The translations under genes were made by a program, and so were the position numbers. Source: an uncultured Chryseolinea sp. (GTDB lineage Bacteria > Bacteroidota > Bacteroidia > Cytophagales > Cyclobacteriaceae). From it: 6,940 bases of DNA. Shown here in pieces: positions 1-6,091 of the stretch (position 1 is the first letter of the stretch; each line of letters opens with the position of its first letter). The notes under the pieces are model-generated. The model had not been told where the DNA came from and ran no database searches. It saw nothing but the letters and a program-made list of their open reading frames with translations. The DNA is taken from the NCBI GenBank assembly GCA_946478915.1, contig CAMLER010000268.1, forward strand, positions 1-6,940, in the 5' to 3' direction.

Positions 1-117
1 CTGAAATTTTTCTAAGAGATCACCTTCAATTTCTTCATAGAGTGCAGACGGGCAAAACGTTTGTAACAACCGCATTGGCCACTTAGGAGGAGTAGTATTT
101 CTGTGGTGCATTGTCAT
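1..117 (-). CDS. FtsX-type ABC transporter permease, N-terminal fragment (prefix domain), cut by window edge
   Basis: Only the first 39 codons are present; the gene continues past position 1. The visible protein starts MTMHHRNTTPPKW and goes on with RLLQTFCPSALYEEIEGDLL. A short polar start, a PPKW motif, a hydrophobic-aromatic 'LLQTFCPS' segment and a 'LYEEIEGDL.EKF' helix are what I know from the N-terminal 'permease prefix' domain of large MacB/FtsX-like ABC permeases in Cytophagales. That domain precedes the first membrane helix and the periplasmic domain. The start could be position 117 or the second Met at 111; both are in frame. The gene follows the padR stop by 22 bases on the same strand, so the two are very probably one operon and the regulator probably controls this transporter. 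Substrate unknown. The family call rests on 39 residues plus context, and the catalytic ATPase, usually a separate gene, is not visible. Confidence 0.7.
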   Translation of the reverse strand, partial: MTMHHRNTTPPKWPMRLLQTFCPSALYEEIEGDLLEKFQ

Positions 118-139
118 CAAATAATTCCTAACCTTAGAA

Positions 140-469
140 TCAAGAACCCATCTTCAACTGGGGAACCATTTTCCACAATTCTAATCTGGTTTCCTTCATT
201 GACCGCAACACTGCTAGTCCGGCACTGGTGACGCTAAAAATCCTTTTTCGCCTTCCTCCCCTTTCACTCGTTCCACCACCCATCCTGGACTTGACATATC
301 CTTTATCTTCCAATCGATACAGCGTGACATGTACCGCGCTCAGATTTACTTCCCGTTTAAATCTGGTGTCGATTTCCTCGCATATGGCGGCACCATAAGC
401 ATCATCCTGCAGCCCGGCAACCATTGTGAGGATCATTTCCTCGAACTCCCCCAGATATTCTTTTCCCAT
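140..469 (-). CDS. PadR-family transcriptional regulator
   Basis: A 109-residue winged-helix repressor. It begins MGKEYLGEFEEMILTMVAGL, the usual opening of the PadR family, followed by 'AYGAAICEEI' (about 25-33), the probable recognition helix 'LSAVHVTLYRLEDKGYV' (43-59) and the wing 'SRMGGGTSERGGRRKRIFSVT' split over 61-81, rich in Gly and Arg as is usual for this family. A C-terminal helix (about 83-103) would form the dimer interface. The frame stays open 63 codons further upstream to position 658, but that stretch has no family character and the domain starts exactly at Met 469, so I use that start. The next gene, 22 bases downstream, is an ABC permease; PadR regulators of this short type commonly sit in front of such transporters. 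Autoregulation is plausible because a dyad with an 8-base spacer lies between the candidate -7 box and the start codon. The inducing ligand cannot be read from the sequence. Confidence 0.93.
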   Translation of the reverse strand: MGKEYLGEFEEMILTMVAGLQDDAYGAAICEEIDTRFKREVNLSAVHVTLYRLEDKGYVKSRMGGGTSERGGRRKRIFSVTSAGLAVLRSMKETRLELWKMVPQLKMGS

Positions 470-470
470 A

Positions 471-490
471 TGCTTATATTTTGTTAAGCA
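471..490. promoter_or_regulatory. Candidate PadR operator, dyad TGCTTA-N8-TAAGCA
   Basis: Perfect 6-base arms (471-476 and 485-490) separated by 8 bases. The dyad directly abuts the padR start codon and touches the candidate -7 element, so a bound dimer would block transcription start. PadR repressors classically bind ATGT-N8-ACAT-like dyads with the same spacer length and often repress themselves. The half-site sequence differs from that classical one, so the link to this PadR protein is inference. Confidence 0.45.
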
Positions 491-519
491 AATAAGTGGA
501 ATTATTTTTGAATCGCAAA
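489..519 (-). promoter_or_regulatory. Candidate Bacteroidota promoter of the padR-permease operon
   Basis: On the minus strand a -33 TTTG (519-516) is followed by a 19-base spacer and a -7-like CTTATTTG (496-489). This agrees with TTTG-N19-TAnnTTTG in the TTTG parts but misses the TA. Transcription would start roughly at 480-484, giving a leader of about 12-15 bases before padR. No Shine-Dalgarno sequence is visible in front of the start codon, as is normal in this phylum. Confidence 0.4.
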
Positions 520-576
520 TGCGTATCCGTTTTTTGTTATAAGTAATCGATTGCTTGGGGGTCGTGGGTGCGCGAA

Positions 577-596
577 TGCCTGTCCGGTAGGCAGGC
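577..596. repeat. GC-rich palindromic repeat, GCCTG...CAGGC type
   Basis: The stretch GCCTGTCCGGTAGGCAGGC (578-596) has 5-base arms GCCTG and CAGGC around a 9-base centre, and a second possible pairing of GCCT with AGGC at 589-592. It is distinctly GC-richer than its surroundings. Short hairpins of this GCCTGCCGG-like composition occur between genes in many Cytophagales genomes, so I take it as a dispersed REP-like element; only one copy lies here, with a related 'GGGCAGGCATGC' at 683-694. Confidence 0.45.
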
Positions 597-636
597 TCGA
601 TCAAGATCACGAGTATCTTAATTAAGCGACCATTCG

Positions 637-651
637 CGATAGAACCTATCG
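637..651. repeat. Palindrome CGATAG-AAC-CTATCG
   Basis: Perfect 6-base arms (637-642 and 646-651) around AAC, followed by GGGA. It shares the CTATCGGG core with the larger element at 711-736, about 80 bases away. Both look like members of one palindromic repeat family of the CCCGATAG/CTATCGGG type. Confidence 0.5.
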
Positions 652-710
652 GGACCAATCACCTTTAGTTCACTTTGGTCATGGGCAGGCATGCAGATCG
701 AGCTGACCGA

Positions 711-736
711 CCGATACCTATCTGATACCTATCGGG
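711..736. repeat. Palindromic repeat with internal direct repeat, CCGATA...TATCGG
   Basis: Six-base inverted arms CCGATA (711-716) and TATCGG (730-735) enclose a region in which GATACCTATC occurs twice in direct order (713-722 and 724-733). It resembles the palindrome at 637-651 and lies 34 bases after the stop codon of the glycoside hydrolase gene, so its transcript could fold and protect or end that mRNA. There is no T tract, so I call it a repeat rather than a terminator. Confidence 0.5.
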
Positions 737-743
737 CACTTTA

Positions 744-764
744 TTACTGATTACCGTTTACCAT
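744..764. repeat. Three imperfect 7-base tandem units (TTACNNN)
   Basis: TTACTGA, TTACCGT and TTACCAT follow each other without a gap (744-750, 751-757, 758-764). They end only a few bases from the glycoside hydrolase stop codon at 770-772. Such short period-7 tracts are typical intergenic filler in some Bacteroidota; no function can be read from them. Confidence 0.5.
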
Positions 765-769
765 TTTAA

Positions 770-2173
770 CTAAAGTGGTTCCGAAGATAAAATCTTAACC
801 GCAACATCTTCAGGAAACTCTGGCGTTGTAAGGTCCAACTTCCCATTCGACACCACCTTTTGTTTGTCATCGAAAAATCCCGTAAGAGGATTGAAGAACT
901 CAACGGTGTAGTTACCCGACGGCACTGACACATCGAAAGAAAAAGGTCCTCTCCCAAAAATATAGATTGCATATTGTTTCCCCTCTTCGGCCAAAACATA
1001 TGCCCTGCTTCCCTCAACTGTGACTATGGTACTGTCGGGCTTCATCTTAAGGAAGTCAAATCCATTCATAAAATCCTTTAAGCTTCTAAGCTGATTTCGC
1101 AGGGCAGCAGTTCCCCCGCCAGGTTGCGTTGGTGGATACTGGAAGCTTCCATCTTCATGCTCAGCCGTGAAGGAATAATCAAGGTTATTGTAAAGTGCTC
1201 CTCCATTTAAGATAAACGACCAGCCCTCGCGACGATAGGTGCTATCCGCGTTTCCATCAAATCCGGTTTCATTATCGCCGATGACTTTGTTGAGATGATA
1301 GTTCTGTGAGACGGCGACCGGCGGGTAAGCATAATGAAAATTGAATATCGAAACACCCGGATGTGGATCCTTTATTAGAAGCTTGTGGTTCGCAATGTTC
1401 TGCGATATCAAATGTTTGTGCTCAAAACCCTGCTCGACATCTTGTATGACGGAAGCAATGTGATGCTGCCATTCCATGGTTACACCTCCGAAATAAGGCT
1501 CATTGCAGATTTCATAGATGAGGTTTCCAAATCCTTTTAACTCGTTGACAATCTTTCGTACCAAGGCATCCTGTATTTCCAGGAGCCCGGCCGATTTGTC
1601 CAGGGTATACACATCTGCCCGATCCGCTGGCCCCACGCTGTTAACGTTGTTACTTGTATGCATCGGACTCATTTGCCAAAGCGAGTCCTCATAAAAGGGA
1701 CAAAAAAATGCAAGCTCTACCACTACATTGCGTTTCTCCGCTTCGCCCATAAAATCCTTTAGTCGGGTGAAATAGTCCTCATTCCACTTTGTCAGATCAA
1801 ACTTATTGCCACCGTCGATATGCCCAGGTTCATCCGACCTTTGCCAAGGAGAAATAAACCTGCCACGCGCGGGCGCAAGCGTATTCCTTTCAATTTTAAA
1901 AGCCCCCTGCGGTTCAAGGTATGCCCCTGAAAATATTCGTGTAAGATTAAGGCTGTCCCTCGACAGCGCATCCAGGTAGGTGACATAGTCAAAATCGAGA
2001 TTCAACACCGCTCCGTAATGTTCTCCAGATGTCACTAAAATGGTTGGCTTATCCTTGTAAATGAAGTAATGCGGGTTTTCAGGATGTAATCCAATTGGTT
2101 TTTTCATGACAGGCGATTCGCACGCTGTGAGCGTGGCAAGTGCAAACAAATTATACAACAAATATCGTTTCAT
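770..2173 (-). CDS. Clan GH-A-like glycoside hydrolase, surface or periplasmic lipoprotein
   Basis: A 467-residue protein. The start at 2173 gives MKRYLLYNLFALATLTAC, a lipoprotein signal with Cys18 in lipobox LTAC; the frame extends 24 codons further upstream but that would bury the signal peptide. The body (about 30-375) reads like a (beta/alpha)8 barrel of the type found in DUF4038/GH5-like enzymes: 'LVTSGEHYGAVLN' near 46-58, 'LNLTRIFSGAY' 75-85, 'YEICNEPYFGG' 220-230 and 'VIGDNETGF' 297-305. In clan GH-A the Glu of an 'NEP' motif is the acid/base and a Glu on strand 7 is the nucleophile, which makes E225 and E302 the candidates; both are present. The tail (about 398-463; 'YAIYIFGRGPFSFDVSVPSG', 'FFNPLTG') resembles the small beta-sandwich called the putative collagen-binding domain, often fused to such barrels. 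It is the last gene of the operon, 43 bases after the permease. The substrate is not identifiable; hydrolysis of a plant or algal polysaccharide fragment is inferred. The protein looks intact. Confidence 0.82.
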   Translation of the reverse strand: MKRYLLYNLFALATLTACESPVMKKPIGLHPENPHYFIYKDKPTILVTSGEHYGAVLNLDFDYVTYLDALSRDSLNLTRIFSGAYLEPQGAFKIERNTLAPARGRFISPWQRSDEPGHIDGGNKFDLTKWNEDYFTRLKDFMGEAEKRNVVVELAFFCPFYEDSLWQMSPMHTSNNVNSVGPADRADVYTLDKSAGLLEIQDALVRKIVNELKGFGNLIYEICNEPYFGGVTMEWQHHIASVIQDVEQGFEHKHLISQNIANHKLLIKDPHPGVSIFNFHYAYPPVAVSQNYHLNKVIGDNETGFDGNADSTYRREGWSFILNGGALYNNLDYSFTAEHEDGSFQYPPTQPGGGTAALRNQLRSLKDFMNGFDFLKMKPDSTIVTVEGSRAYVLAEEGKQYAIYIFGRGPFSFDVSVPSGNYTVEFFNPLTGFFDDKQKVVSNGKLDLTTPEFPEDVAVKILSSEPL

Positions 2174-2216
2174 GGTTTTAAGGTAAGAAGTAGATGTAGC
2201 AGATCCAACCGATCTT

Positions 2217-2969
2217 TTAGAACGCCATAAAAACAGCAGCAACAATGGTCATCACAATGATGAACCAGCGGTATGTATTTTCGGATAATCTTTTTACTAC
2301 AAAAATTCCGAGCAGTGCGCCTAAGATTATAACAGGCAAAGTGACCAGGTCGAAAAGAACGGTGTTCAGATTGATCGTATGCCAGGAAAAAATATGAAAG
2401 GGTACCTTAAACCAGTTGATAACGAGAAAGAACCAGGCAGTTGTGCCTATAAAGGCGTTCTTTGGCAGTCGCATAGAAAGCAAGTATACGGCCATCACCG
2501 TTCCCGCCAGATTACCAACCATCGAGGTGAACCCACCAAGAATTCCACTCGTAGCCGCAAAAGTCTTTTGGTGTGGAATGTCTTCGTTATGACCTTTCTC
2601 CAACCACAACATCACAACAAGGCTGACCAAAATAATGATGGCCATAATAATCCTGAAAATACTATCATCGATGTATTTGCCGATGATCGTTCCGAGTATG
2701 ACACCCAACGCGGCCCACGGAAATAGAATTTTTAAATGTTTCCACGATGCGTGTTGGTGGTAATACCATACACCAAAGACGTCGGCCATAACCAGCATCG
2801 GCAGCATTATCCCACTAGACAATTGACCCCCAAAGACATTCGCTAACAACGGTACAGCTAACATACCGGCTCCGTGCACTCCTGCCTTGGACATACCCGT
2901 GCAAAGCGCAACTATAAATACCAGAGCAAACTCAGTATAGGTAAGGTGGTAAGAAAAAAGTGAGATCAA
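2217..2969 (-). CDS. TauE/SafE family membrane permease (DUF81), TTG start
   Basis: A 250-residue integral membrane protein with about seven or eight hydrophobic segments (roughly 12-30, 33-47, 51-70, 80-99, 103-123, 138-164, 173-195, 203-224, 232-250). The family's duplicated motif is visible twice: 'GMSKAGVHGAGMLAVPLL' at 25-42 in the first half and 'GGFTSMVGNLAGTVMAVYLL' at 145-164 in the second. TauE/SafE proteins are thought to move small organic or sulfur-containing anions such as sulfite, sulfoacetate or other carboxylates and sulfonates; the substrate here is unknown. A TAA lies two codons before TTG 2969, and the next in-frame ATG is Met26, which would delete the first helix, so TTG is the only reasonable start. 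It begins 3 bases after the stop of the SGNH hydrolase gene, which suggests translational coupling. Length is normal for the family. Confidence 0.9.
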   Translation of the reverse strand: MISLFSYHLTYTEFALVFIVALCTGMSKAGVHGAGMLAVPLLANVFGGQLSSGIMLPMLVMADVFGVWYYHQHASWKHLKILFPWAALGVILGTIIGKYIDDSIFRIIMAIIILVSLVVMLWLEKGHNEDIPHQKTFAATSGILGGFTSMVGNLAGTVMAVYLLSMRLPKNAFIGTTAWFFLVINWFKVPFHIFSWHTINLNTVLFDLVTLPVIILGALLGIFVVKRLSENTYRWFIIVMTIVAAVFMAF

Positions 2970-2972
2970 CTT

Positions 2973-3656
2973 TTAACGTGACAAACTTTTGATGAGTTTC
3001 CACATCTCATCGGCTACAAGCTGATTTCCTGTCTCGTTCAAATGTACCCGGTCACTGGTGAGAACCCCGGACTCTTTGTTTTCTTTGTTATGCTTTAGAT
3101 TGTAATTGATAAATGCCTGTCGCAGATCGATTAAGGGAATGTTATTACTTTTCGCAAGCGACCGGACAATATTACTGTAGTTGTTCAAATCGCCATCAAG
3201 TTCATTGCTCGAGTCTGTCTTCTCACCAATGACTGCCGGAGTGCAGAGGGCAATCTTAATATTTTTGGCCTGCAGTTTCTGAATTATGGCAGTGTAGAAC
3301 CCCTCAAATTTGTCGGCATCGGTTCCCGTACCGTGTGAGCGCTTATGCCACACATCGTTAACACCAATATAGATGATGACAATATCAGGATTCTTGTTAA
3401 GGACATCGTCTTCGAGGCGAAGGTACAGGTCGTAAACCTTATTCCCACCAATGCCTGCCCCGACAAAATCAAACTTGTCACCTAACTTTTCTGCAGACGC
3501 AAGTTCATTTATCTTTACAATGTATCCACCCGGCTTTACTGCCGCCTGCGTGATCGAATCACCAAAGAAAATAACCTTCTTTTTTTGCATTGGATAGACA
3601 AATGAACTGAAAATGATAAGACCTATGGTAAGTAAAGGCCACTGGAGAATTTTCAT
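2973..3656 (-). CDS. Exported SGNH/GDSL-family hydrolase (esterase-like)
   Basis: A 227-residue enzyme of the SGNH hydrolase superfamily, which contains lipases, carbohydrate acetylesterases and acyl-protein thioesterases. All four family blocks are present: block I 'FFGDSITQ' with nucleophile Ser34, block II 'GAGIGGNK' with the oxyanion-hole Gly70/71, block III 'IGVND' with Asn100, and block V 'SDRVHLNETG' with Asp202 and His205. The first 26 residues (MKILQWPLLTIGLIIFSSFV, then YPMQKKK) form a hydrophobic export signal or membrane anchor; no lipobox Cys is seen. The start at 3656 is chosen because this signal begins there; the frame is open back to 3824, where an alternative Met lies, but the added 56 residues show no family features. 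It is the first gene of the operon with the permease and glycoside hydrolase, which favours a role in removing acyl groups from a carbohydrate, though this is inference; a lysophospholipase/thioesterase activity is the alternative. Confidence 0.9.
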   Translation of the reverse strand: MKILQWPLLTIGLIIFSSFVYPMQKKKVIFFGDSITQAAVKPGGYIVKINELASAEKLGDKFDFVGAGIGGNKVYDLYLRLEDDVLNKNPDIVIIYIGVNDVWHKRSHGTGTDADKFEGFYTAIIQKLQAKNIKIALCTPAVIGEKTDSSNELDGDLNNYSNIVRSLAKSNNIPLIDLRQAFINYNLKHNKENKESGVLTSDRVHLNETGNQLVADEMWKLIKSLSR

Positions 3657-3970
3657 CGCAGGAATTTTGGCGTAATATAAATAAAGTCCGGTAATGAGAA
3701 AGGTTCTGTTATTCTTATCCGATAACTTATTGTGTGGTTCCCCAGGCTTGATAATTGGATAGACTGGAGATCTAACGATTCGGATTTTAGGCTGGCACTG
3801 AGTGTTCGATGCAAAGTACATCATTTACTCTTTTACGCTTTTTATACCAGCATGGTGGAACGAATGCTACGATAAGGAAAGGATCAAAACGCATACTTCA
3901 ACAGCGATTTCCGTGAATGCGGCGTGCTCTGAAAACCTTTTTTCTAACTATATTTAGCCAAACCGAAATC
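3657..3970. other. Divergent intergenic region between the hydrolase operon and the M2 peptidase gene
   Basis: About 314 bases that must carry promoters for both directions. On the minus strand the reading frame of the SGNH hydrolase stays open to 3824 and on the plus strand that of the peptidase to 3917, but neither extension looks like protein. I found no clear TTTG-N19-TAnnTTTG promoter for the leftward operon; AT-rich TTTATTTATATTACG on the minus strand (about 3686-3672) is the best stretch. No repeat or RNA gene is recognised. Confidence 0.6.
3949..3956 (+). promoter_or_regulatory. Possible -7 element of the M2 peptidase promoter (TATATTTA)
   Basis: TATATTTA matches the Bacteroidota -7 consensus TAnnTTTG in all but the last base and lies 14 bases before the chosen ATG at 3971. 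No TTTG is found at the expected -33 position (near 3926), so the call is weak. If used, the leader would be very short, supporting a start at 3971 rather than at 3917, which lies upstream of it. Confidence 0.28.
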
Positions 3971-5803
3971 ATGAATATGCTTTATCCCAAAATGAATATT
4001 TATCATGGGCTGCTTGCGCTGGCCCTGTTTTCGTGCTCGCCCACAGATGAAAAAAACAAAGAAACATTCCACCCACAAGCGGATAATTTTCTTCAGGCAT
4101 ATAATGCTGAATACAAGACACTGAGTACAGAAGCAAGCGAAGCAGCCTGGCTTCTGAACACAAAGATTGAAGAAGGAGATACGGTTACACAGAAATTGTA
4201 TGAAGAGGCTGCACAAAAGCTGGCGGACTTCACCGGAAGCCAGGCAAATATAGATTCCTCTAAAAAATACCTTGCAATCGGAGAAAGCCTTGCTCCAATT
4301 CAGAAAAAACAAATGGAATATGTTCTATTCCTTGCGGGTAGCGCTCCGGCTGCTGCAGGCGAAACCGTGAGGGAACTTATCAAGGAGAATGCAGAGCAGA
4401 CAAAGGTATTGTATGGGTTTGATTTTAAGATCGATGGCAAGTCTGTTACCAAAAATGATATCTCAAATTTACTATCGGAGTCGCCAGACCTTAATCGGCG
4501 ACTCAAGGCCTGGACGGCAAGCAAGGAAGTGGGCAAGCCATTAAAAGCCGGACTTGAACGACTTCGCGATCTGCGAAACAAATCAGTACAAGCACTGGGA
4601 TTCAGTGACTTTTTTTCATACCAGGTATCTGAATATGGAATGTCGACACAAGAGATGTTGGATATGAATGACGGTTTTATAAGAGAAATATGGCCGCTCT
4701 ACCGCGAACTGCATACGTGGGCACGCTATGAGCTGGCAAAGAAATATAAGCAACAGGTTCCGGATTTTATCCCCGCACATTGGCTTCCGAATCAGTGGGC
4801 TCAGGATTGGCAGGCCATCGCCGACACCAAATCCAAAGGAATCGATCTCACTGATACACTGAACAAGAAAACACCGGAGTGGATTGTAAAGAAGGGCGAA
4901 GAGTTTTATATCTCACTCGGTTTTGATGCGTTGCCGGCTTCCTTTTATGAAAAGTCGAGCCTCTACCCTCTTCCACCCGATGCTACCTACAAAAAGAATA
5001 ATCATGCTTCTGCGTGGCATATCGATCTGGACCAGGATGTACGTTCCCTCATGAGCGTAGAAACCAATACGCGATGGTGGGAAACCAGCCTTCATGAACT
5101 TGGGCACATTTATTATTTCAAAGCGTACTCAACACCCGAAGTTCCCATCCTTTTGCGGGGTGGAGCTAATCGTGCATATCACGAAGCTATCGGCTCTCAA
5201 ATCGGACTCGCATCACTCCAAAAACCACTGTTGCAATCTTTGAAACTTGTCCCGGATAATATTGTAACCGACGATACCCTGAAACTGCTAACGGATGCCC
5301 TACAGCACATCATAGTTCTACCCTGGGCATCAGGAACTATGACCCGTTTCGAAGAAGCATTATATGCGAGGGATCTCGCTCCGGAAGAATTTAACAAGAC
5401 CTGGTGGGATCTGGTAAAGCGTTACCAGGGTGTAGTCCCACCGTCCAACAGAGGTGAGGAATTTTGCGACGCTTGCACGAAAACACATTTAATTGATGAT
5501 CCCGCACAGTACTATGATTATGCAATGGCCGAAATTCTTTTGTTCCAATTTCATGATCACATCGCCAAAAATATCCTCCAGCAGGATGTTCATACAACAA
5601 ACTATTGGGGAAATAAGAAAGTTGGAGATTTTCTCCGTGCGTTGATGGCGCCTGGCGCAAGCGTAGACTGGCGTGAACATCTCAGGAAAAATTTGGGTAC
5701 AGATGTGAGCGCCAAAGCGATCCTCGACTATTTCTCTCCACTCATGATCTGGTTGCAGCGTCAAAACCAAGGCAGGAAGCATACTTTACCTGAACGGTTT
5801 TGA
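3971..5803 (+). CDS. M2-family zinc peptidase (angiotensin-converting-enzyme-like), lipoprotein
   Basis: A 610-residue zinc metallopeptidase, about the length of single-domain bacterial ACE homologues, that would release dipeptides from peptide C-termini. N-terminal MNMLYPKMNIYHGLLALALF followed by S-Cys22 is a lipoprotein signal; the Met at 3992 is an alternative start, and a frame from 3917 would precede the signal. Visible family marks: 'IPAHWLPNQWAQDW' (267-280), 'NHASAW' (344-349), the zinc site 'HELGH' (H375, H379, catalytic E376), 'GGANRAYHEAIG' (397-408) with third ligand E405, and the substrate-binding tail 'TKTHLIDDPAQYYDYAM' (503-519) plus 'FQFH' (525-528). Hand alignment to human ACE pairs K504, H506 and Y517 with K511, H513 and Y523, which bind peptide ends. 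The residue before Y517 is Asp516, where ACE has the chloride-binding Arg522, so chloride activation is probably absent. It is transcribed away from the hydrolase operon and appears monocistronic. The frame is intact. Confidence 0.92.
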   Translation: MNMLYPKMNIYHGLLALALFSCSPTDEKNKETFHPQADNFLQAYNAEYKTLSTEASEAAWLLNTKIEEGDTVTQKLYEEAAQKLADFTGSQANIDSSKKYLAIGESLAPIQKKQMEYVLFLAGSAPAAAGETVRELIKENAEQTKVLYGFDFKIDGKSVTKNDISNLLSESPDLNRRLKAWTASKEVGKPLKAGLERLRDLRNKSVQALGFSDFFSYQVSEYGMSTQEMLDMNDGFIREIWPLYRELHTWARYELAKKYKQQVPDFIPAHWLPNQWAQDWQAIADTKSKGIDLTDTLNKKTPEWIVKKGEEFYISLGFDALPASFYEKSSLYPLPPDATYKKNNHASAWHIDLDQDVRSLMSVETNTRWWETSLHELGHIYYFKAYSTPEVPILLRGGANRAYHEAIGSQIGLASLQKPLLQSLKLVPDNIVTDDTLKLLTDALQHIIVLPWASGTMTRFEEALYARDLAPEEFNKTWWDLVKRYQGVVPPSNRGEEFCDACTKTHLIDDPAQYYDYAMAEILLFQFHDHIAKNILQQDVHTTNYWGNKKVGDFLRALMAPGASVDWREHLRKNLGTDVSAKAILDYFSPLMIWLQRQNQGRKHTLPERF

Positions 5804-5838
5804 TGTTCTTCCTTTGGACTTTGGGAGATATGGGATAA

Positions 5839-5870
5839 GGTATAGAGGTATAAAGGTATAAGGTATAAAG
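5839..5870. repeat. Short tandem repeat, four GGTATA(A/G) units of 7-8 bases
   Basis: GGTATA begins at 5839, 5847, 5855 and 5862, each followed by one to three A or G bases. The tract starts 36 bases after the peptidase stop codon. Variable short tandem repeats of this kind are intergenic in several bacterial groups and mutate by slippage. No coding or binding role can be shown. Confidence 0.6.
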
Positions 5871-5871
5871 T

Positions 5872-5899
5872 TGTCGATGCCTACCTGAGTGAATCGACA
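5872..5899 (+). other. Inverted repeat TGTCGAT-N14-ATCGACA
   Basis: Perfect 7-base arms (5872-5878, 5893-5899) around a 14-base loop, 69 bases after the peptidase stop. In RNA it could form a stem that slows or ends transcription, but no T run follows it. It could equally be a protein binding site or chance. Confidence 0.3.
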
Positions 5900-6018
5900 T
5901 CGCGTTCTTGGCGTATATGCTTCGGTGGTGTTTGTGTAAGGCTTTTCGGGTTACTGCAGTAGTGGTTTACTAATTACTATGCGCAAACAGAAGTCATTTA
6001 CAAAGTGAAGTAAAACGA

Positions 6019-6049
6019 AAAACGCAAAAGGAAAATCCCTTTGCGTTTT
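6019..6049 (-). terminator. Intrinsic terminator hairpin, possibly bidirectional
   Basis: AAAACGCAAA (6019-6028) pairs perfectly with TTTGCGTTTT (6040-6049); a further GG/CC pairing after one bulged A extends the stem, leaving a loop of about 6 bases. In the leftward direction the stem ends in T-rich sequence (TTTTTCGTTTTA), as expected for the end of the outer-membrane protein transcript, whose stop codon lies 43 bases before it. Read rightward it also ends in TTTT and may serve the peptidase transcript. Confidence 0.75.
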
Positions 6050-6091
6050 GGCTACACTATCCGAGTGCTTCGCATTAAATACCTTTCAGTC

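Larger units (their letters stand above)
470..769. other. Intergenic region between the glycoside hydrolase gene and padR
   Basis: Three hundred bases with no credible gene; the only long frame is the 5' extension of padR, which lacks protein character. It holds the padR control region at its left end and then a series of short palindromes and tandem repeats (577-596, 637-651, 711-736, 744-764). It must also hold the 3' end of the glycoside-hydrolase transcript, but I see no hairpin followed by a T tract; the palindromes at 711-736 or 637-651 could serve that purpose. Confidence 0.7.
5804..6091. other. Convergent intergenic region after the M2 peptidase gene
   Basis: About 288 bases between two convergent genes. 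No credible ORF is seen. It contains the GGTATAA tract (5839-5870), a 7-base inverted repeat (5872-5899) and the terminator hairpin (6019-6049). The stretch 5900-6010 shows nothing I can name. Confidence 0.65.

Noticed and set aside
470..658. N-terminal extension of the PadR frame by 63 codons
   Set aside because: The PadR domain starts exactly at the Met at 469, and the extension overlaps the promoter candidate and palindromic repeats.
2379..2726. Plus-strand open frame of 115 codons inside the permease gene
   Set aside because: It is antisense to a clear TauE/SafE gene, and its charged, low-complexity translation has no family features.
3657..3824. N-terminal extension of the SGNH hydrolase by 56 codons
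   Set aside because: It would place the signal peptide inside the protein. The added residues show no domain character.
3917..3970. Earlier start of the M2 peptidase at 3917
   Set aside because: The lipoprotein signal begins at 3971 or 3992; the upstream codons would put a second hydrophobic stretch in front of it and overlap the possible -7 box.
3944..4581. Minus-strand Cys- and Phe-rich open frames opposite the peptidase start
   Set aside because: They are antisense to the M2 peptidase reading frame and have no recognisable domain.
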